NCBI RefSeq assembly: GCF_002795425.1
Contig: NZ_PHHA01000014.1
Coordinates: 60,118-124,117, forward strand
Source of the DNA: Conservatibacter flavescens
GTDB taxonomy: Bacteria > Pseudomonadota > Gammaproteobacteria > Enterobacterales > Pasteurellaceae
Direction: 5' to 3'
Length of the DNA stretch: 64,000 bases
Below, piece by piece: positions 37,702 through 48,817 of the stretch. Made by a program: the position numbers and the translations under genes. Each line of letters begins with the position of its first letter. Position 1 is the stretch's first letter. The notes below the pieces were generated by a model, which had not been told where the DNA came from, did not search any database, and saw nothing but the letters and a program-made list of their open reading frames with translations.

Positions 37702-38936
37702 TTTTACCCACGCCATTTAAGTCATTTGCTTGCTGAGCTTGTTCAGCAATATCCTGCTGTGTTGTTGATAGGTCCTCGCCAAGTGGGGAAATCGACCTTG
37801 TTGCAACATTTCGGTGAAAACCAAACCGGCCTTATCGCTATGTAACCTTTGATGACCCAATGGCGTTGAATATGGCGAAAAATGATGGGGCGCTGTTTTT
37901 TCTAAACCACACGGGCAAGCTGATTTTAGATGAAGTGCAATATGCACCTGAGCTGTTTTCATTGCTTAAACTCAATATCGATCGGGATAAGCAAAATGGG
38001 CAATATTTGCTTTCGGGATCGCAAGCCTTTGAATTAATGAAGCATATTAGCGAAAGTTTGGCGGGGCGGATTGTGGTGTTGAAATTGCAAGGGCTGTCCT
38101 TGCGTGAAATTACCCGTAATTCCTTTAATTTGCCCTTTATGCCAAATCAAACTTATTTCAGTCAGCACGAAAAAGCTTTATTAGATTTAGGCGAGTTGGA
38201 TATTTGGGAACTTATCCATAAAGGCTATATGCCACGTTTGTATGAGCAAAAAATGAATTGGCAGATGTATTACAGCTCTTATGTGGCGACTTATATTGAG
38301 CATGATGTGCGCGAGCTGATTGCCGTGAGCAACCCTAACGATTTCACCACCTTTATGGTGGCGATGGCGAGCCGTAGCGGGGAATTGCTTAATTACAGCA
38401 ACATTGCCAATGAAGTGGGCGTGTCGGTGGATACGGTGAAACGCTAGCTGACGGTGCTGCAAACCTCAGGCATTGTGTACTTGCTTCAGCCTTACCGCAA
38501 TAACCATTTAAAACGCGTAGTGAAAACCCCAAAACTCTATTTTCTTGATACGGGTTTGATGGCATATCTTACCCGCTGGCTAACTTCAGATACCATTAAG
38601 CACGGCGCAAAGCGCGGTCAGTTTTTTGAAACTTTTGTGGTGAGCGAAATCGTGAAATCTTTCTATAACGCAGGGATTGAACCGCCATTGTTTTACTATC
38701 GCAACAGCAATCAAAAAGAGATTGGTTTAATTATCGAACATGATCGCACGCTTTACCCAATAGAAATCAAAACCACCGCCAGCCCAACGAAGAAAATGGC
38801 GAAACATTTTCACTTGCTCAAAGATCAAATCCCGGCGGATGAACTCACTGTGGCACAAGGCACCATTATTAATCAATATCCGCAAAAACTGTGGTTAGAT
38901 ACGGATTTAGTCGCATTACCGTTGGAGTATTTGTAA
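37702..38936 (+). pseudogene. DUF4143-type AAA ATPase, degraded
   Basis: Joining three frames rebuilds a family member of about 410 residues: LLIGPRQVGKSTLLQHF (Walker A), LILDEVQYAPELF (Walker B), LLSGSQAFELMKHI, then a DUF4143 domain and the nuclease-like end (KRGQFFETFVVSEI, LFYYRNSNQKEIGLII, YPIEIKTTASPTK). Three lesions are visible: no start codon (a stop abuts the frame at 37699-37701), a one-base loss near 37828-37835, and TAG at 38445-38447 where the family has Trp. Such ATPases are common accessory genes of unclear function. Confidence 0.85.
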
Positions 38937-38943
38937 AAATAAA

Positions 38944-38968
38944 AATCCCCAACTTAATGCTGGGGATT
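38944..38968 (-). terminator. terminator of the rplJL-rpoBC operon
   Basis: AATCCCCA (38944-38951) and TGGGGATT (38961-38968) form a GC-rich stem with a 9-base loop, followed on the minus strand by TTTATTTTTA. It lies 24 bp beyond the rpoC stop. Confidence 0.92.
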
Positions 38969-38991
38969 TACGTTTAATCGACAAACTAAAT

Positions 38992-41900
38992 TTATTCGTC
39001 TTCTGTCATATTTAACATTTCGGTTAAGTTATTGGCCGCAATTTCTGCAGCATTTTCGCTTAAGAAATCTTCAACTTCTTCATCGCTAATGTCAATTTTC
39101 GCTGTACCAGCCATTCTGTCTTTAATTCGACCTTGGTGATAAGCAAAACCTGTTCCAGCAGGAATTAATCGACCAACAATAACATTTTCTTTCAAGCCTC
39201 GTAACTCATCACGTTTACCCGCAACTGCCGCTTCGGTTAACACGCGTGTAGTTTCTTGGAAAGACGCTGCCGAAATGAAAGATTCTGTCGCAAGTGACGC
39301 TTTGGTTATACCAAGTAATTCACGCTCAAATTCTACCAATGGTTTACCTTCTGCTTCACGCTGACGGTTAACGATTTTCACTCGAGCTACTTCAACTTGC
39401 TCTCCTTCAAGGAACTCACTGTCATAAGCTTTAGTGATAACACCTTTACGTAACATTTGGCGAACAATAACTTCAATATGTTTATCGTTAATTTTTACCC
39501 CTTGCAAGCGATAAACTTCTTGCACTTCATTAACGATATATTCAGTCACTGCATGGACACCACGTAAACGTAAAATATCATGAGGTGTTTCCGCACCATC
39601 AGAAATTAAGTCGCCACGTTCAACCATTTCCCCTTCAAATACATTGAGTTGACGCCATTTTGGAATCATTTCCTCATATACTTCACCTTCTGTCGGGGTA
39701 ATTAATAAACGACGTTTACCTTTCGTTTCTTTACCAAAAGATACGATACCCGAGATTTCCGCAAGGATTGCTGGTTCTTTTGGTTTACGTGCTTCAAATA
39801 GATCTGCAACACGAGGAAGACCACCAGTAATATCTTTTGTTCCAACGGATTCTTGTGGAATACGTGCAAGCGCTTCACCGATAGAAACTTCAGCATTATC
39901 GTCTAAAGTCACAATCGCTTTACCCGGTAAGAAATATGTTGCAGCAACATCTGTACCAGGAATTAAGATATCATCGCCTTTAGCATCAACAAGTTTAATG
40001 GCTGGACGTAAGTCCTTACCCCCTGTAGCACGTTCCCCTACATCTTGGACAACAATAGAAGATAATCCTGTTAAATCATCAGTTTGGCGAGTGACTGTTA
40101 AACCATCGATAATATCAACAAATTTAACAAAACCACTTACTTCAGATACGACAGGCATTGTGTGCGGATCCCAGTTCGCAACGGTTTCACCTTGCGCAAC
40201 TTCTTGTCCATCAGCCTTATTTAATATCGCACCATAAGGTACTTTATAATGTTCTTTTGTGCGACCAAAAGTATCAACAACGGTTAATTCCGTATTACGT
40301 GAAGTTAATACTAATTTACCTTCGTTGTTTGTCACAAATTTCACATTGGCTAATTTCAAGGTACCATTATTTTTTACTTGGACACTTGATTCTTTTGCTG
40401 CTGCAGATGCTGCACCACCGATATGGAACGTACGCATGGTTAACTGTGTTCCAGGTTCCCCAATAGATTGAGCAGCAATAACCCCTACTGCCTCACCTTG
40501 GTTAATTAAATGTCCTCGAGCAAGATCACGCCCATAACATTTTGCACACACACCAAAATCAGTATTACACGTTACAACCGAGCGCACTTTGATGCTATCC
40601 ACTGAGTTTGCATCAATCACGTCACACCATTTTTCATCTAATAAGGTATTACGTGGAATTAACACTTCTTCTGTTCCCGGTTTGAATACATCTTCGCTTG
40701 CTACACGGCCTAATACGCGATCACGCAGCGCTTCTTTTACATCTCCACCTTCAATTAACGGAGTCATAATAATGCCTTCGTGCGTGCCACAGTCATCTTC
40801 AATGATCACTAAATCTTGTGCCACATCAACCAAACGACGTGTTAAATAACCTGAGTTCGCTGTTTTTAATGCTGTATCAGCCAAACCTTTACGCGCACCG
40901 TGAGTTGAAATAAAGTATTGTAATACGTTCAAACCTTCACGGAAGTTTGCGGTAATTGGTGTTTCGATAATCGAGCCATCTGGACGCGCCATCAAACCAC
41001 GCATACCTGCTAACTGACGAATCTGAGCCGCAGAACCACGCGCACCAGAATCAGCCATCATAAAGATACTATTAAATGATGATTGTTTTTCCGGATTACC
41101 TTCACGGTTAATCACTTCTTCCGTAGATAGATTTTCCATCATCGCCTTAGCAACACGTTCGTTTGCCGCAGCCCAAATATCGATCACTTTATTATAGCGC
41201 TCACCCGCTGTTACAAGACCTGATTGGAATTGTTCTTGAATTTCAGCAACTTCTTGTTCCGCAGCATCAATGATAGAATATTTTTGCTCAGGAATTACCA
41301 TGTCATCAATACCAACTGATGAACCTGAACGCGCAGCATAAGCAAAACCAGTATACATAATTTGATCAGCGAAAATAACACTTGGCTTCATACCTAAACG
41401 ACGATAGCTTTCATTGATCAATTTAGAAATCGCTTTTTTACCTAAAGTTTGGTTGAACAAACTAAATGGCATGCCTTTCGGCGCAATCATCCATAAAATT
41501 GCACGACCAATTGTGGTATCAACGAGACTGGTTTTTGGCTCAAGCTCTCCAGCGCTATTCTTTTCATATTCAGTAATACGCACTTTTACACGAGCATGTA
41601 ATTCAGCCTGACCGGTACGATACGCTTTTTCTGCTTCACGTGGATCTTGTAACAACATCCCTTCGCCTTTACCATTCACTTTATCACGGGTCATATAGTA
41701 AAGACCTAAAACCACGTCTTGTGATGGCACAATAATAGGATCACCATTTGCAGGTGATAAAATGTTGTTGGTTGACATCATTAACGCACGAGCTTCTAAC
41801 TGAGCTTCAAGTGTTAATGGCACATGAACCGCCATTTGGTCTCCATCGAAGTCCGCATTGAATGCCGCACAGACAAGCGGATGTAATTGGATCGCTTTAC

Positions 41901-43233
41901 CTTCGATAAGAATCGGTTCAAACGCTTGGATACCTAAACGGTGCAAGGTTGGCGCACGGTTCAGCATAATCGGGTGTTCGCGAATCACTTCAGCAAGGAT
42001 ATCCCAAACAATAGCTTCTTCACGTTCTACCATTTTTTTCGCGGCTTTAATTGTTGAAGCAAAACCACGACTTTCTAATTTAGCATAAATAAATGGACGG
42101 AATAATTCTAACGCCATTTTTTTCGGTAAACCACATTGATGTAGATGCAAATAAGGTCCGACTGTAATTACAGAACGACCAGAATAATCCACACGTTTAC
42201 CTAATAAGTTTTGACGGAAACGACCTTGTTTACCTTTGATCATATCTGCCAAAGATTTTAATGGACGTTTATTCGAACCTGTAATCGCGCGACCACGACG
42301 ACCATTATCTAATAATGCATCAACGGATTCTTGCAACATACGTTTTTCGTTACGTACAATAATATCTGGTGCAATTAAATCCAATAAACGTTTTAAACGA
42401 TTATTACGGTTGATAACACGGCGATATAAATCATTTAAATCAGAAGTAGCAAAACGTCCACCGTCTAATGGGACTAACGGTCGTAAATCAGGTGGTAATA
42501 CTGGTAATACTGTCAATACCATCCACTCCGGTTTATTGCCAGATTGGATAAAGGCTTCTAATAATTTCAAGCGTTTAGTGATTTTTTTGCGTTTTGTTTC
42601 AGAATTCGTTTCTTGTAGCTCTTCACGCAAGGTTTCACACTGCTGCTCTAAATTCATATCACGCAATAGAGCCTGAATAGCTTCAGCCCCCATCTTCGCT
42701 TCAAATTCATCAGCCCAACGATCTTCAGCATCCATAAACTGTTCTTCGGTTAATAACTGACCTTTTTCAAGATCTGTCATACCCGGCTCAGTCACGATAT
42801 AGCTTTCAAAATACAGTACACGTTCAATATCACGTAATGGCATATCTAATAATAAGCCGATACGAGATGGTAGTGATTTTAAAAACCAAATATGTGCTAC
42901 AGGTGACGCCAATTCAATGTGTCCCATACGATCACGGCGCACTTTAGTTTGGGTCACTTCTACACCACATTTTTCACAAATGACACCACGGTGTTTTAAG
43001 CGTTTATATTTTCCACATAGACACTCATAATCTTTTACAGGCCCGAAAATACGCGCACAGAAAAGGCCGTCACGTTCAGGTTTAAACGTACGGTAGTTGA
43101 TAGTTTCAGGCTTTTTAACTTCACCATAAGACCATGAACGAATCATATCTGGTGAGGCTAAACCAATTTTGATCACATCAAAATCATCTGGTGATTTAGA
43201 TTGTGCTTTTAAAAACTTAACTAAGTCTTTCAC
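38992..43233 (-). CDS. rpoC: DNA-directed RNA polymerase subunit beta'
   Basis: The catalytic large subunit. The start is probably GTG at 43233 ([11 protein letters not shown]), with AGGAG 7 bases upstream, giving 1413 residues; the frame is open for 11 further codons from a TTG. The magnesium-binding triad is in [17 protein letters not shown], and the N-terminal zinc finger is [20 protein letters not shown]. The zinc-2 site cysteines are in [16 protein letters not shown]. It follows rpoB by about 100 bp. Confidence 0.98.
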   Translation of the reverse strand: MKDLVKFLKAQSKSPDDFDVIKIGLASPDMIRSWSYGEVKKPETINYRTFKPERDGLFCARIFGPVKDYECLCGKYKRLKHRGVICEKCGVEVTQTKVRRDRMGHIELASPVAHIWFLKSLPSRIGLLLDMPLRDIERVLYFESYIVTEPGMTDLEKGQLLTEEQFMDAEDRWADEFEAKMGAEAIQALLRDMNLEQQCETLREELQETNSETKRKKITKRLKLLEAFIQSGNKPEWMVLTVLPVLPPDLRPLVPLDGGRFATSDLNDLYRRVINRNNRLKRLLDLIAPDIIVRNEKRMLQESVDALLDNGRRGRAITGSNKRPLKSLADMIKGKQGRFRQNLLGKRVDYSGRSVITVGPYLHLHQCGLPKKMALELFRPFIYAKLESRGFASTIKAAKKMVEREEAIVWDILAEVIREHPIMLNRAPTLHRLGIQAFEPILIEGKAIQLHPLVCAAFNADFDGDQMAVHVPLTLEAQLEARALMMSTNNILSPANGDPIIVPSQDVVLGLYYMTRDKVNGKGEGMLLQDPREAEKAYRTGQAELHARVKVRITEYEKNSAGELEPKTSLVDTTIGRAILWMIAPKGMPFSLFNQTLGKKAISKLINESYRRLGMKPSVIFADQIMYTGFAYAARSGSSVGIDDMVIPEQKYSIIDAAEQEVAEIQEQFQSGLVTAGERYNKVIDIWAAANERVAKAMMENLSTEEVINREGNPEKQSSFNSIFMMADSGARGSAAQIRQLAGMRGLMARPDGSIIETPITANFREGLNVLQYFISTHGARKGLADTALKTANSGYLTRRLVDVAQDLVIIEDDCGTHEGIIMTPLIEGGDVKEALRDRVLGRVASEDVFKPGTEEVLIPRNTLLDEKWCDVIDANSVDSIKVRSVVTCNTDFGVCAKCYGRDLARGHLINQGEAVGVIAAQSIGEPGTQLTMRTFHIGGAASAAAKESSVQVKNNGTLKLANVKFVTNNEGKLVLTSRNTELTVVDTFGRTKEHYKVPYGAILNKADGQEVAQGETVANWDPHTMPVVSEVSGFVKFVDIIDGLTVTRQTDDLTGLSSIVVQDVGERATGGKDLRPAIKLVDAKGDDILIPGTDVAATYFLPGKAIVTLDDNAEVSIGEALARIPQESVGTKDITGGLPRVADLFEARKPKEPAILAEISGIVSFGKETKGKRRLLITPTEGEVYEEMIPKWRQLNVFEGEMVERGDLISDGAETPHDILRLRGVHAVTEYIVNEVQEVYRLQGVKINDKHIEVIVRQMLRKGVITKAYDSEFLEGEQVEVARVKIVNRQREAEGKPLVEFERELLGITKASLATESFISAASFQETTRVLTEAAVAGKRDELRGLKENVIVGRLIPAGTGFAYHQGRIKDRMAGTAKIDISDEEVEDFLSENAAEIAANNLTEMLNMTEDE

Positions 43234-43264
43234 AGATTTGCTCCTGTCGGAGTTAAACTTATTC

Positions 43265-43309
43265 AAGTGCGGTCGAAATTTAAAAACTTTTTAAAAATTA
43301 ACCGCACTT
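43265..43309. repeat. inverted USS pair between rpoB and rpoC
   Basis: AAGTGCGGT at 43265-43273 and ACCGCACTT at 43301-43309, 27 bases apart, fill the gap between the rpoB stop (43339) and rpoC start (43233). The pair can fold into a hairpin in the rpoBC message. Because rpoC must be read through, it should be a weak terminator at most. Confidence 0.8.
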
Positions 43310-43338
43310 GCGCTTACATATTGGCTTTGACGGCGCAA

Positions 43339-46300
43339 TTACTCATCATCTAAATCAATGTTGATCCCTAATGAGCGAATTTCTTTCAACAATACATTGA
43401 AAGATTCCGGCATACCTGGTTCCATTTCATGAGTACCACCTACGATGTTTTTATACATCTTAGTACGGCCATTCACATCATCAGATTTCACTGTCAACAT
43501 TTCTTGTAAGGTATATGCTGCACCATATGCTTCTAATGCCCACACCTCCATTTCACCGAAACGCTGACCACCGAATTGCGCTTTACCGCCCAATGGCTGC
43601 TGAGTAACCAAACTATAAGAGCCTGTTGAACGTGCATGCATCTTATCATCAACCAAGTGGTTAAGTTTGAGCATATACATATAACCAACGGTAACAGGGC
43701 GCTCAAATTTTTCACCAGTACGACCATCATATAATGTGATCTGCCCTGATGTTGGCAAGCCACCTAATTCCAACAAACCTTTGATCTCTTCTTCATGCGC
43801 ACCATCAAATACCGGTGTTGCAAGTGGTAGACCTTTACGTAAGTTGTGGGCTAAACGCATCACTTCTTCGTCAGTGAATGTGCTGAGATCCACTTTTTGT
43901 GAACCACCACCCAAGTCGTAGGCTTTTTGGATATAACCACGCAATTTCTCAACATCTTGTTTTTGCTTAATCATGGCATTGATTTGATCACCAATCCCTT
44001 TTGCTGCTAATCCCAAGTGTGTTTCCAAAATCTGACCAATGTTCATACGAGATGGTACGCCCAATGGGTTCAATACGATTTCTACCGGTTGTCCATTTTC
44101 ATCATATGGCATATCTTCTACAGGATTAATTTTTGAGATAACCCCTTTGTTACCATGACGACCAGCCATCTTATCACCTGGCTGAATTTGACGTTTCACC
44201 GCCAAATACACTTTCACAACTTTCAATACGCCCGGTGCTAAATCATCACCTTGGATAATTTTGCCACGTTTTACTTCAAGTTTATGCTCAAAATCTTTGC
44301 GTAACTCTTCATATTGTTCAGCTAGCTGCTCTAATTGATTTTGTTTCGCTTCATCACTTAAAGTTTGCTCTAACCACTTAGTACGCGCTAGTTTATCTAA
44401 TTGAGCTTCGGTAAATCCACCATCTAGCAATACATTACGCACACGAGAGAATAAACCAGCTTCTAAAATCTCCAATTCTTCAACAAGGTCTTTTTTCGCT
44501 TGTTTTAATTGCATCTCTTCGATTTCAAGTGCACGTTTGTCTTTTTCTACACCATCACGGGTAAAGACTTGAACATCAATTACTGTACCAGAAACACTAT
44601 TTGGCACACGTAATGAAGAATCTTTCACATCTGAAGCTTTTTCACCGAAAATCGCACGTAATAATTTTTCTTCTGGCGTTAATTGCGTTTCACCTTTTGG
44701 TGTCACTTTACCAACAAGAATATCACCACCTTTGACTTCTGCGCCAATGTAAACAATACCGGATTCGTCCAACTTGCTTAATGCCGCTTCACCAACATTC
44801 GGAATATCTGCTGTGATTTCTTCTGCACCTAATTTAGTATCACGTGCCACACAAGAAAGCTCTTGAATGTGGATAGTGGTAAAGCGATCTTGCTGAACTA
44901 CACGTTCAGAAACAAGCATTGAGTCTTCGAAGTTATAACCGTTCCAAGGCATAAATGCCACGCGGATATTTTGACCTAATGCTAATTCACCTAAATCAGT
45001 AGAAGGACCATCAGCCATAACCTCTCCACGCTCAATTGGCTCTCCCAATGATACGCAAGGAATTTGGTTAATACAGGTATTTTGGTTAGAACGGGTATAT
45101 TTTATTAAATTATAAATATCAATACCGGATTCACCTGCAACAGTTTCATCTTCATTGACTTTAACCACAATACGTGAAGCATCAACATATTGGATCACCC
45201 CACCGCGCTTAGCTACAACTGCTACGCCAGAGTCTAACGCGATAGGTTTTTCCATGCCGGTACCTACAAGCGGTTTATCTGCTCGCAAGGTTGGTACGGC
45301 TTGACGTTGCATGTTTGCACCCATCAAAGCACGGTTCGCATCATCATGCTCAAGGAATGGTATTAATGCTGCAGCAACAGAAACAACCTGTTGAGTAGAA
45401 ACGTCCATATAGTGAATTTCTTCTGGACGATATAATCCTGCCTCACCATGTTCACCACGTGCTGTAACATAAGTATCCGTAAAGCGGAAATTCTCATCAA
45501 GATTTGAGTTTGCCTGTGCAATAACATAACTGCCTTCTTCAATCGCAGACAAATACTCAATTTCCTCTGTCACCTGACCATTCACAACTTTGCGATATGG
45601 AGTCTCTAAGAAACCGTAATTATTCGTACGTGCATACACAGAAAGGGAATTAATCAAACCGATATTCGGTCCTTCCGGTGTTTCGATAGGACAGACACGA
45701 CCATAGTGTGTAGCATGAACATCTCGCACTTCAAAACCAGCACGCTCACGTGTTAAACCACCTGGACCTAATGCTGAAATACGACGTTTATGAGTAACTT
45801 CTGATAACGGGTTATTTTGATCCATAAACTGTGAAAGCTGTGATGAACCAAAGAACTCTTTTACCGCAGCTGAAATTGGTTTTGCATTAATTAAATCTTG
45901 TGGTGTCACTGCATCAAGATCGCCTAAAGACAAGCGTTCTTTCACTGCGCGCTCAACACGAACCAAACCGATACGGAATTGGTTTTCAGCCATTTCACCG
46001 ACACTGCGGATACGGCGGTTACCCAAATGGTCAATATCATCCACTTCACCACGACCATTACGAATATCAATGAGTTTTTTCATTACATTGATAATATCTT
46101 CATTGCTTAAAATACCACTGCCGACAGTTTCTTCTAATCCAAGAGAACGATTAAATTTCATACGACCAACCGCAGATAGATCATAGCGTTCTAAAGAGAA
46201 GAATAAGTTATCAAATAGTGATTCTGCCGCTTCTTTTGTTGGCGGTTCACCTGGACGCATCATGCGATAAATTTCAACTAATGCACTCAAGCGATCATAA

Positions 46301-47367
46301 GAAGGATCGACACGTAACGTTTCCGAGATATATGGACCATAATCCAAATCGTTTGTGAATAAAGTTTCGATCTTCGTATAACCTGCTTGTGCCAATTTCG
46401 CTAGTAATTCTAACGAAATTTCCATATTTGCCGCACAAATAATCTCACCTGATTCAAGATCAATATAATCTTTTGCAGCAACTTTACCAATAATATATTC
46501 CGTTGGCACTTCGACTTGAGTCACATTATCTTTTTCTAATGCGCGAATATGACGGGCTGTAATACGGCGTCCACGTTCAATATATACTTTACCATTCGCT
46601 TCAATATCAAAGCTTGCTGTTTCACCACGCAATCTTTCTGGCACTAATGTCATTAATAATTTATTATCTTTAATTTCAAAAATGACTTTCTCGAAGAATA
46701 ATGCCAAAATTTCTTCAGTAGTGTAATTTAAAGCGCGTAAAATAATTGTTGCTGGTAGTTTACGACGACGGTCAATACGTGCAAATAAATTATCTTTCGG
46801 ATCAAATTCAAAATCCAACCAAGAACCACGATAAGGAATAATACGTGCATTATAAAGTACCTTCCCTGATGAGTGGGTTTTACCTTTGTCGGAATCAAAA
46901 AATACGCCTGGGCTTCGATGTAATTGTGAAACGATAACACGCTCAGTACCATTGATCACAAAAGTACCGTTATCGGTCATTAATGGGATTTCACCCATAT
47001 AAACATCTTGTTCTTTAATATCTTTAATCGTGCCTGCTGCAGCTTCTCTGTCATAGCTAACGAGACGCAACTTAACACGTAATGGCGCAGCATAAGTTGC
47101 CCCACGAATTTGACATTCACGTACATCAAATACGGGCTCACCTAATGTATAGCTCACATATTGCAATTCAGTACTACCATTGTTACTCACAATAGGAAAT
47201 ACTGAACGAAACGCAGCTTCTAAACCTTGCTGGCCTTCAGGATCTCTTTGGATAAATTTATCAAAAGAATCTAATTGGATTGTTAATAAATAAGGTACAT
47301 TTAAAACTTGCGAGCGTTTGCCGAAGTTTTTACGAATACGTTTTTTCTCGGTATAGGAGTAAACCAT
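43339..47367 (-). CDS. rpoB: DNA-directed RNA polymerase subunit beta
   Basis: The 1342 residues match E. coli RpoB in length and start ([18 protein letters not shown]). The rifampicin-binding cluster [20 protein letters not shown], then [11 protein letters not shown], shows the wild-type, drug-sensitive residues. EKRGDK-type flap and the [14 protein letters not shown] segment (here [18 protein letters not shown]) are intact. Second-last gene of the rplJ-rplL-rpoB-rpoC unit. Confidence 0.98.
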   Translation of the reverse strand: MVYSYTEKKRIRKNFGKRSQVLNVPYLLTIQLDSFDKFIQRDPEGQQGLEAAFRSVFPIVSNNGSTELQYVSYTLGEPVFDVRECQIRGATYAAPLRVKLRLVSYDREAAAGTIKDIKEQDVYMGEIPLMTDNGTFVINGTERVIVSQLHRSPGVFFDSDKGKTHSSGKVLYNARIIPYRGSWLDFEFDPKDNLFARIDRRRKLPATIILRALNYTTEEILALFFEKVIFEIKDNKLLMTLVPERLRGETASFDIEANGKVYIERGRRITARHIRALEKDNVTQVEVPTEYIIGKVAAKDYIDLESGEIICAANMEISLELLAKLAQAGYTKIETLFTNDLDYGPYISETLRVDPSYDRLSALVEIYRMMRPGEPPTKEAAESLFDNLFFSLERYDLSAVGRMKFNRSLGLEETVGSGILSNEDIINVMKKLIDIRNGRGEVDDIDHLGNRRIRSVGEMAENQFRIGLVRVERAVKERLSLGDLDAVTPQDLINAKPISAAVKEFFGSSQLSQFMDQNNPLSEVTHKRRISALGPGGLTRERAGFEVRDVHATHYGRVCPIETPEGPNIGLINSLSVYARTNNYGFLETPYRKVVNGQVTEEIEYLSAIEEGSYVIAQANSNLDENFRFTDTYVTARGEHGEAGLYRPEEIHYMDVSTQQVVSVAAALIPFLEHDDANRALMGANMQRQAVPTLRADKPLVGTGMEKPIALDSGVAVVAKRGGVIQYVDASRIVVKVNEDETVAGESGIDIYNLIKYTRSNQNTCINQIPCVSLGEPIERGEVMADGPSTDLGELALGQNIRVAFMPWNGYNFEDSMLVSERVVQQDRFTTIHIQELSCVARDTKLGAEEITADIPNVGEAALSKLDESGIVYIGAEVKGGDILVGKVTPKGETQLTPEEKLLRAIFGEKASDVKDSSLRVPNSVSGTVIDVQVFTRDGVEKDKRALEIEEMQLKQAKKDLVEELEILEAGLFSRVRNVLLDGGFTEAQLDKLARTKWLEQTLSDEAKQNQLEQLAEQYEELRKDFEHKLEVKRGKIIQGDDLAPGVLKVVKVYLAVKRQIQPGDKMAGRHGNKGVISKINPVEDMPYDENGQPVEIVLNPLGVPSRMNIGQILETHLGLAAKGIGDQINAMIKQKQDVEKLRGYIQKAYDLGGGSQKVDLSTFTDEEVMRLAHNLRKGLPLATPVFDGAHEEEIKGLLELGGLPTSGQITLYDGRTGEKFERPVTVGYMYMLKLNHLVDDKMHARSTGSYSLVTQQPLGGKAQFGGQRFGEMEVWALEAYGAAYTLQEMLTVKSDDVNGRTKMYKNIVGGTHEMEPGMPESFNVLLKEIRSLGINIDLDDE

Positions 47368-47543
47368 AGGGTTCCTCTGTTAATGTTCAGTGTGACCCAA
47401 ATGACATTAATAAATTCATAATGCCAGTGTATATGATACCGTTCTTAGATACCGCACTCTGAACCTTACTTCTGATGAGCGGATTGCTGTTAAACCAAAA
47501 GGCTCTAGCTTAACATGTTTATGCAATTAAACGGTGGTTTTTA

Positions 47544-47590
47544 TGTGCTATTTGATAGCACAAAATGGCTGATGGAAACCACCAGCCATT
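47544..47590 (-). promoter_or_regulatory. two tandem hairpins in the rplL-rpoB gap (attenuator/processing region)
   Basis: In the 256-bp gap, AATGGCTG/CAGCCATT (47564-47571 and 47583-47590) forms one hairpin and TGTGCTAT/ATAGCACA (47544-47551 and 47555-47562) a second, directly after it in the direction of transcription. E. coli has a partial terminator and an RNase III cleavage site at this position, which sets the ratio of L7/L12 to polymerase. I infer the same role; neither hairpin has a strong T run. Confidence 0.6.
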
Positions 47591-47623
47591 AAGCCTGAAA
47601 CAGGACAAAATATAAAATCAAAA

Positions 47624-47995
47624 TTATTTGATTTCTACTTGTGCGCCTGCTTCTTCTAATTCTTTCTTAAGTGCATCAGCTTCAGCTTTAGAGATACCCT
47701 CTTTTAATGCTGCTGGTGCAGATTCAACTAAGTCTTTAGCTTCTTTCAAGCCTAAACCTGTTGCACCACGAACTGCTTTGATTACAGCAACTTTGTTCGC
47801 ACCTGCTGCAGCAAGGATAACGTCAAACTCAGTTTTCTCTTCTGCCGCTGCTGCTGCGCCGCCTGCTGCTGGAGCTGCTGCTACTGCCGCTGCTGATACA
47901 CCAAATTTTTCTTCCATCGCTGCGATTAATTCAACGATTTCTGATACTGATTTAGAAGCAATCGCTTCAATTAATTGTTCGTTAGTTAATGACAT
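47624..47995 (-). CDS. rplL: 50S ribosomal protein L7/L12
   Basis: The 123-residue stalk protein that recruits translation factors. [23 protein letters not shown] is the dimerising N-terminus, an Ala-rich hinge follows (about 34-52), and the C-terminal domain has [20 protein letters not shown]. Its N-terminal Ser after Met removal is the known target of RimL; a RimL-like gene occurs at 3598. Confidence 0.98.
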   Translation of the reverse strand: MSLTNEQLIEAIASKSVSEIVELIAAMEEKFGVSAAAVAAAPAAGGAAAAAEEKTEFDVILAAAGANKVAVIKAVRGATGLGLKEAKDLVESAPAALKEGISKAEADALKKELEEAGAQVEIK

Positions 47996-48046
47996 AACAA
48001 TCTATTCCTAAAGTAAAAATTAAACGGTTCAATAAGAAGCGAGAAA

Positions 48047-48538
48047 TTAAGCTGCTTCTTGTAATTTGTCGCGTAACGCCGCGAAAGTACGCACAAGTTT
48101 TCCAGCCGCAGCTTCTTTCATTGTGCCCATTAAACGTGCAATTGCTTCTTCGTACGTTGGTAATGTTGCGAGGAACGCTACATCTTGTACTTTACCTTCA
48201 AAGGCTGCACCTTTAATCTCAAACTTATCATTTGTTTTTGCAAAATCAGTAAACAAACGCGCTGCTGCGCCAGGATGTTCATTAGAAAATGCGATAAGTG
48301 TTGGACCGACGAATTTATCCGCTAAGCACTCAAACTCAGTCCCTTCTACTGCACGACGTAACAAAGTGTTACGTACAACACGCATAGAGACACCCGCTTC
48401 ACGAGCTGCTTTACGTAATTCAGTCATTTTATCAACAGTCACACCGCGAGAATCCGCGACAACTGCTGAAAGTGCACCTTTGGCAGCTTCATTTACTTCA
48501 GCAACAATTGCTTGTTTATCTTGAAGATTTAATGCCAT
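48047..48538 (-). CDS. rplJ: 50S ribosomal protein L10
   Basis: L10 anchors the L7/L12 stalk to 23S rRNA and represses its own operon. The start at 48538 ([15 protein letters not shown]) gives 163 residues, as in relatives; 15 more open codons upstream from a TTG are part of the leader. AGGAG lies 10 bases before the ATG. Conserved: [20 protein letters not shown] and the C-terminal helix ending LRDKLQEAA. In E. coli rplKA lies directly upstream; here the aryl polyene genes do. Confidence 0.97.
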   Translation of the reverse strand: MALNLQDKQAIVAEVNEAAKGALSAVVADSRGVTVDKMTELRKAAREAGVSMRVVRNTLLRRAVEGTEFECLADKFVGPTLIAFSNEHPGAAARLFTDFAKTNDKFEIKGAAFEGKVQDVAFLATLPTYEEAIARLMGTMKEAAAGKLVRTFAALRDKLQEAA

Positions 48539-48700
48539 TGGTTTTAGCTCCTGAATACACTCCGATTTCTCGGAATTAAACAACCTAATAAAATCTATTA
48601 GGACGACTTTCGGTGTACAGAAGCAGAAAAATTCTTACTCTGTCACCATCTACGCAAGATAATTAAGAAAAATGACAACCTTCTATTTTCCCCTTGCGGT
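48539..48700 (-). promoter_or_regulatory. probable L10 autoregulatory leader
   Basis: The 279-bp gap before rplJ has no gene. Next to the start are two hairpins, CCGA-TCGG (48562-48573) and CCTAATA/TATTAGG (48584-48602), in the place where L10-L12 binds its own mRNA in gammaproteobacteria. I could not fold the full structure or find a clear promoter. Confidence 0.4.
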
Positions 48701-48817
48701 CTTTGACGGGGCTTGAAATAGGTCAAGCGCCATCAGTAGTTTTGTATAGAAAAACATCTTCCATTACAAAATAGGGCGATATGATAGCCGTTTTTTATCC
48801 CCCTGTAAAGTAAAAAA

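Noticed and set aside
45780..45850. Rifampicin resistance change in rpoB
   Set aside because: The residues of the resistance region ([21 protein letters not shown]) are all wild type.
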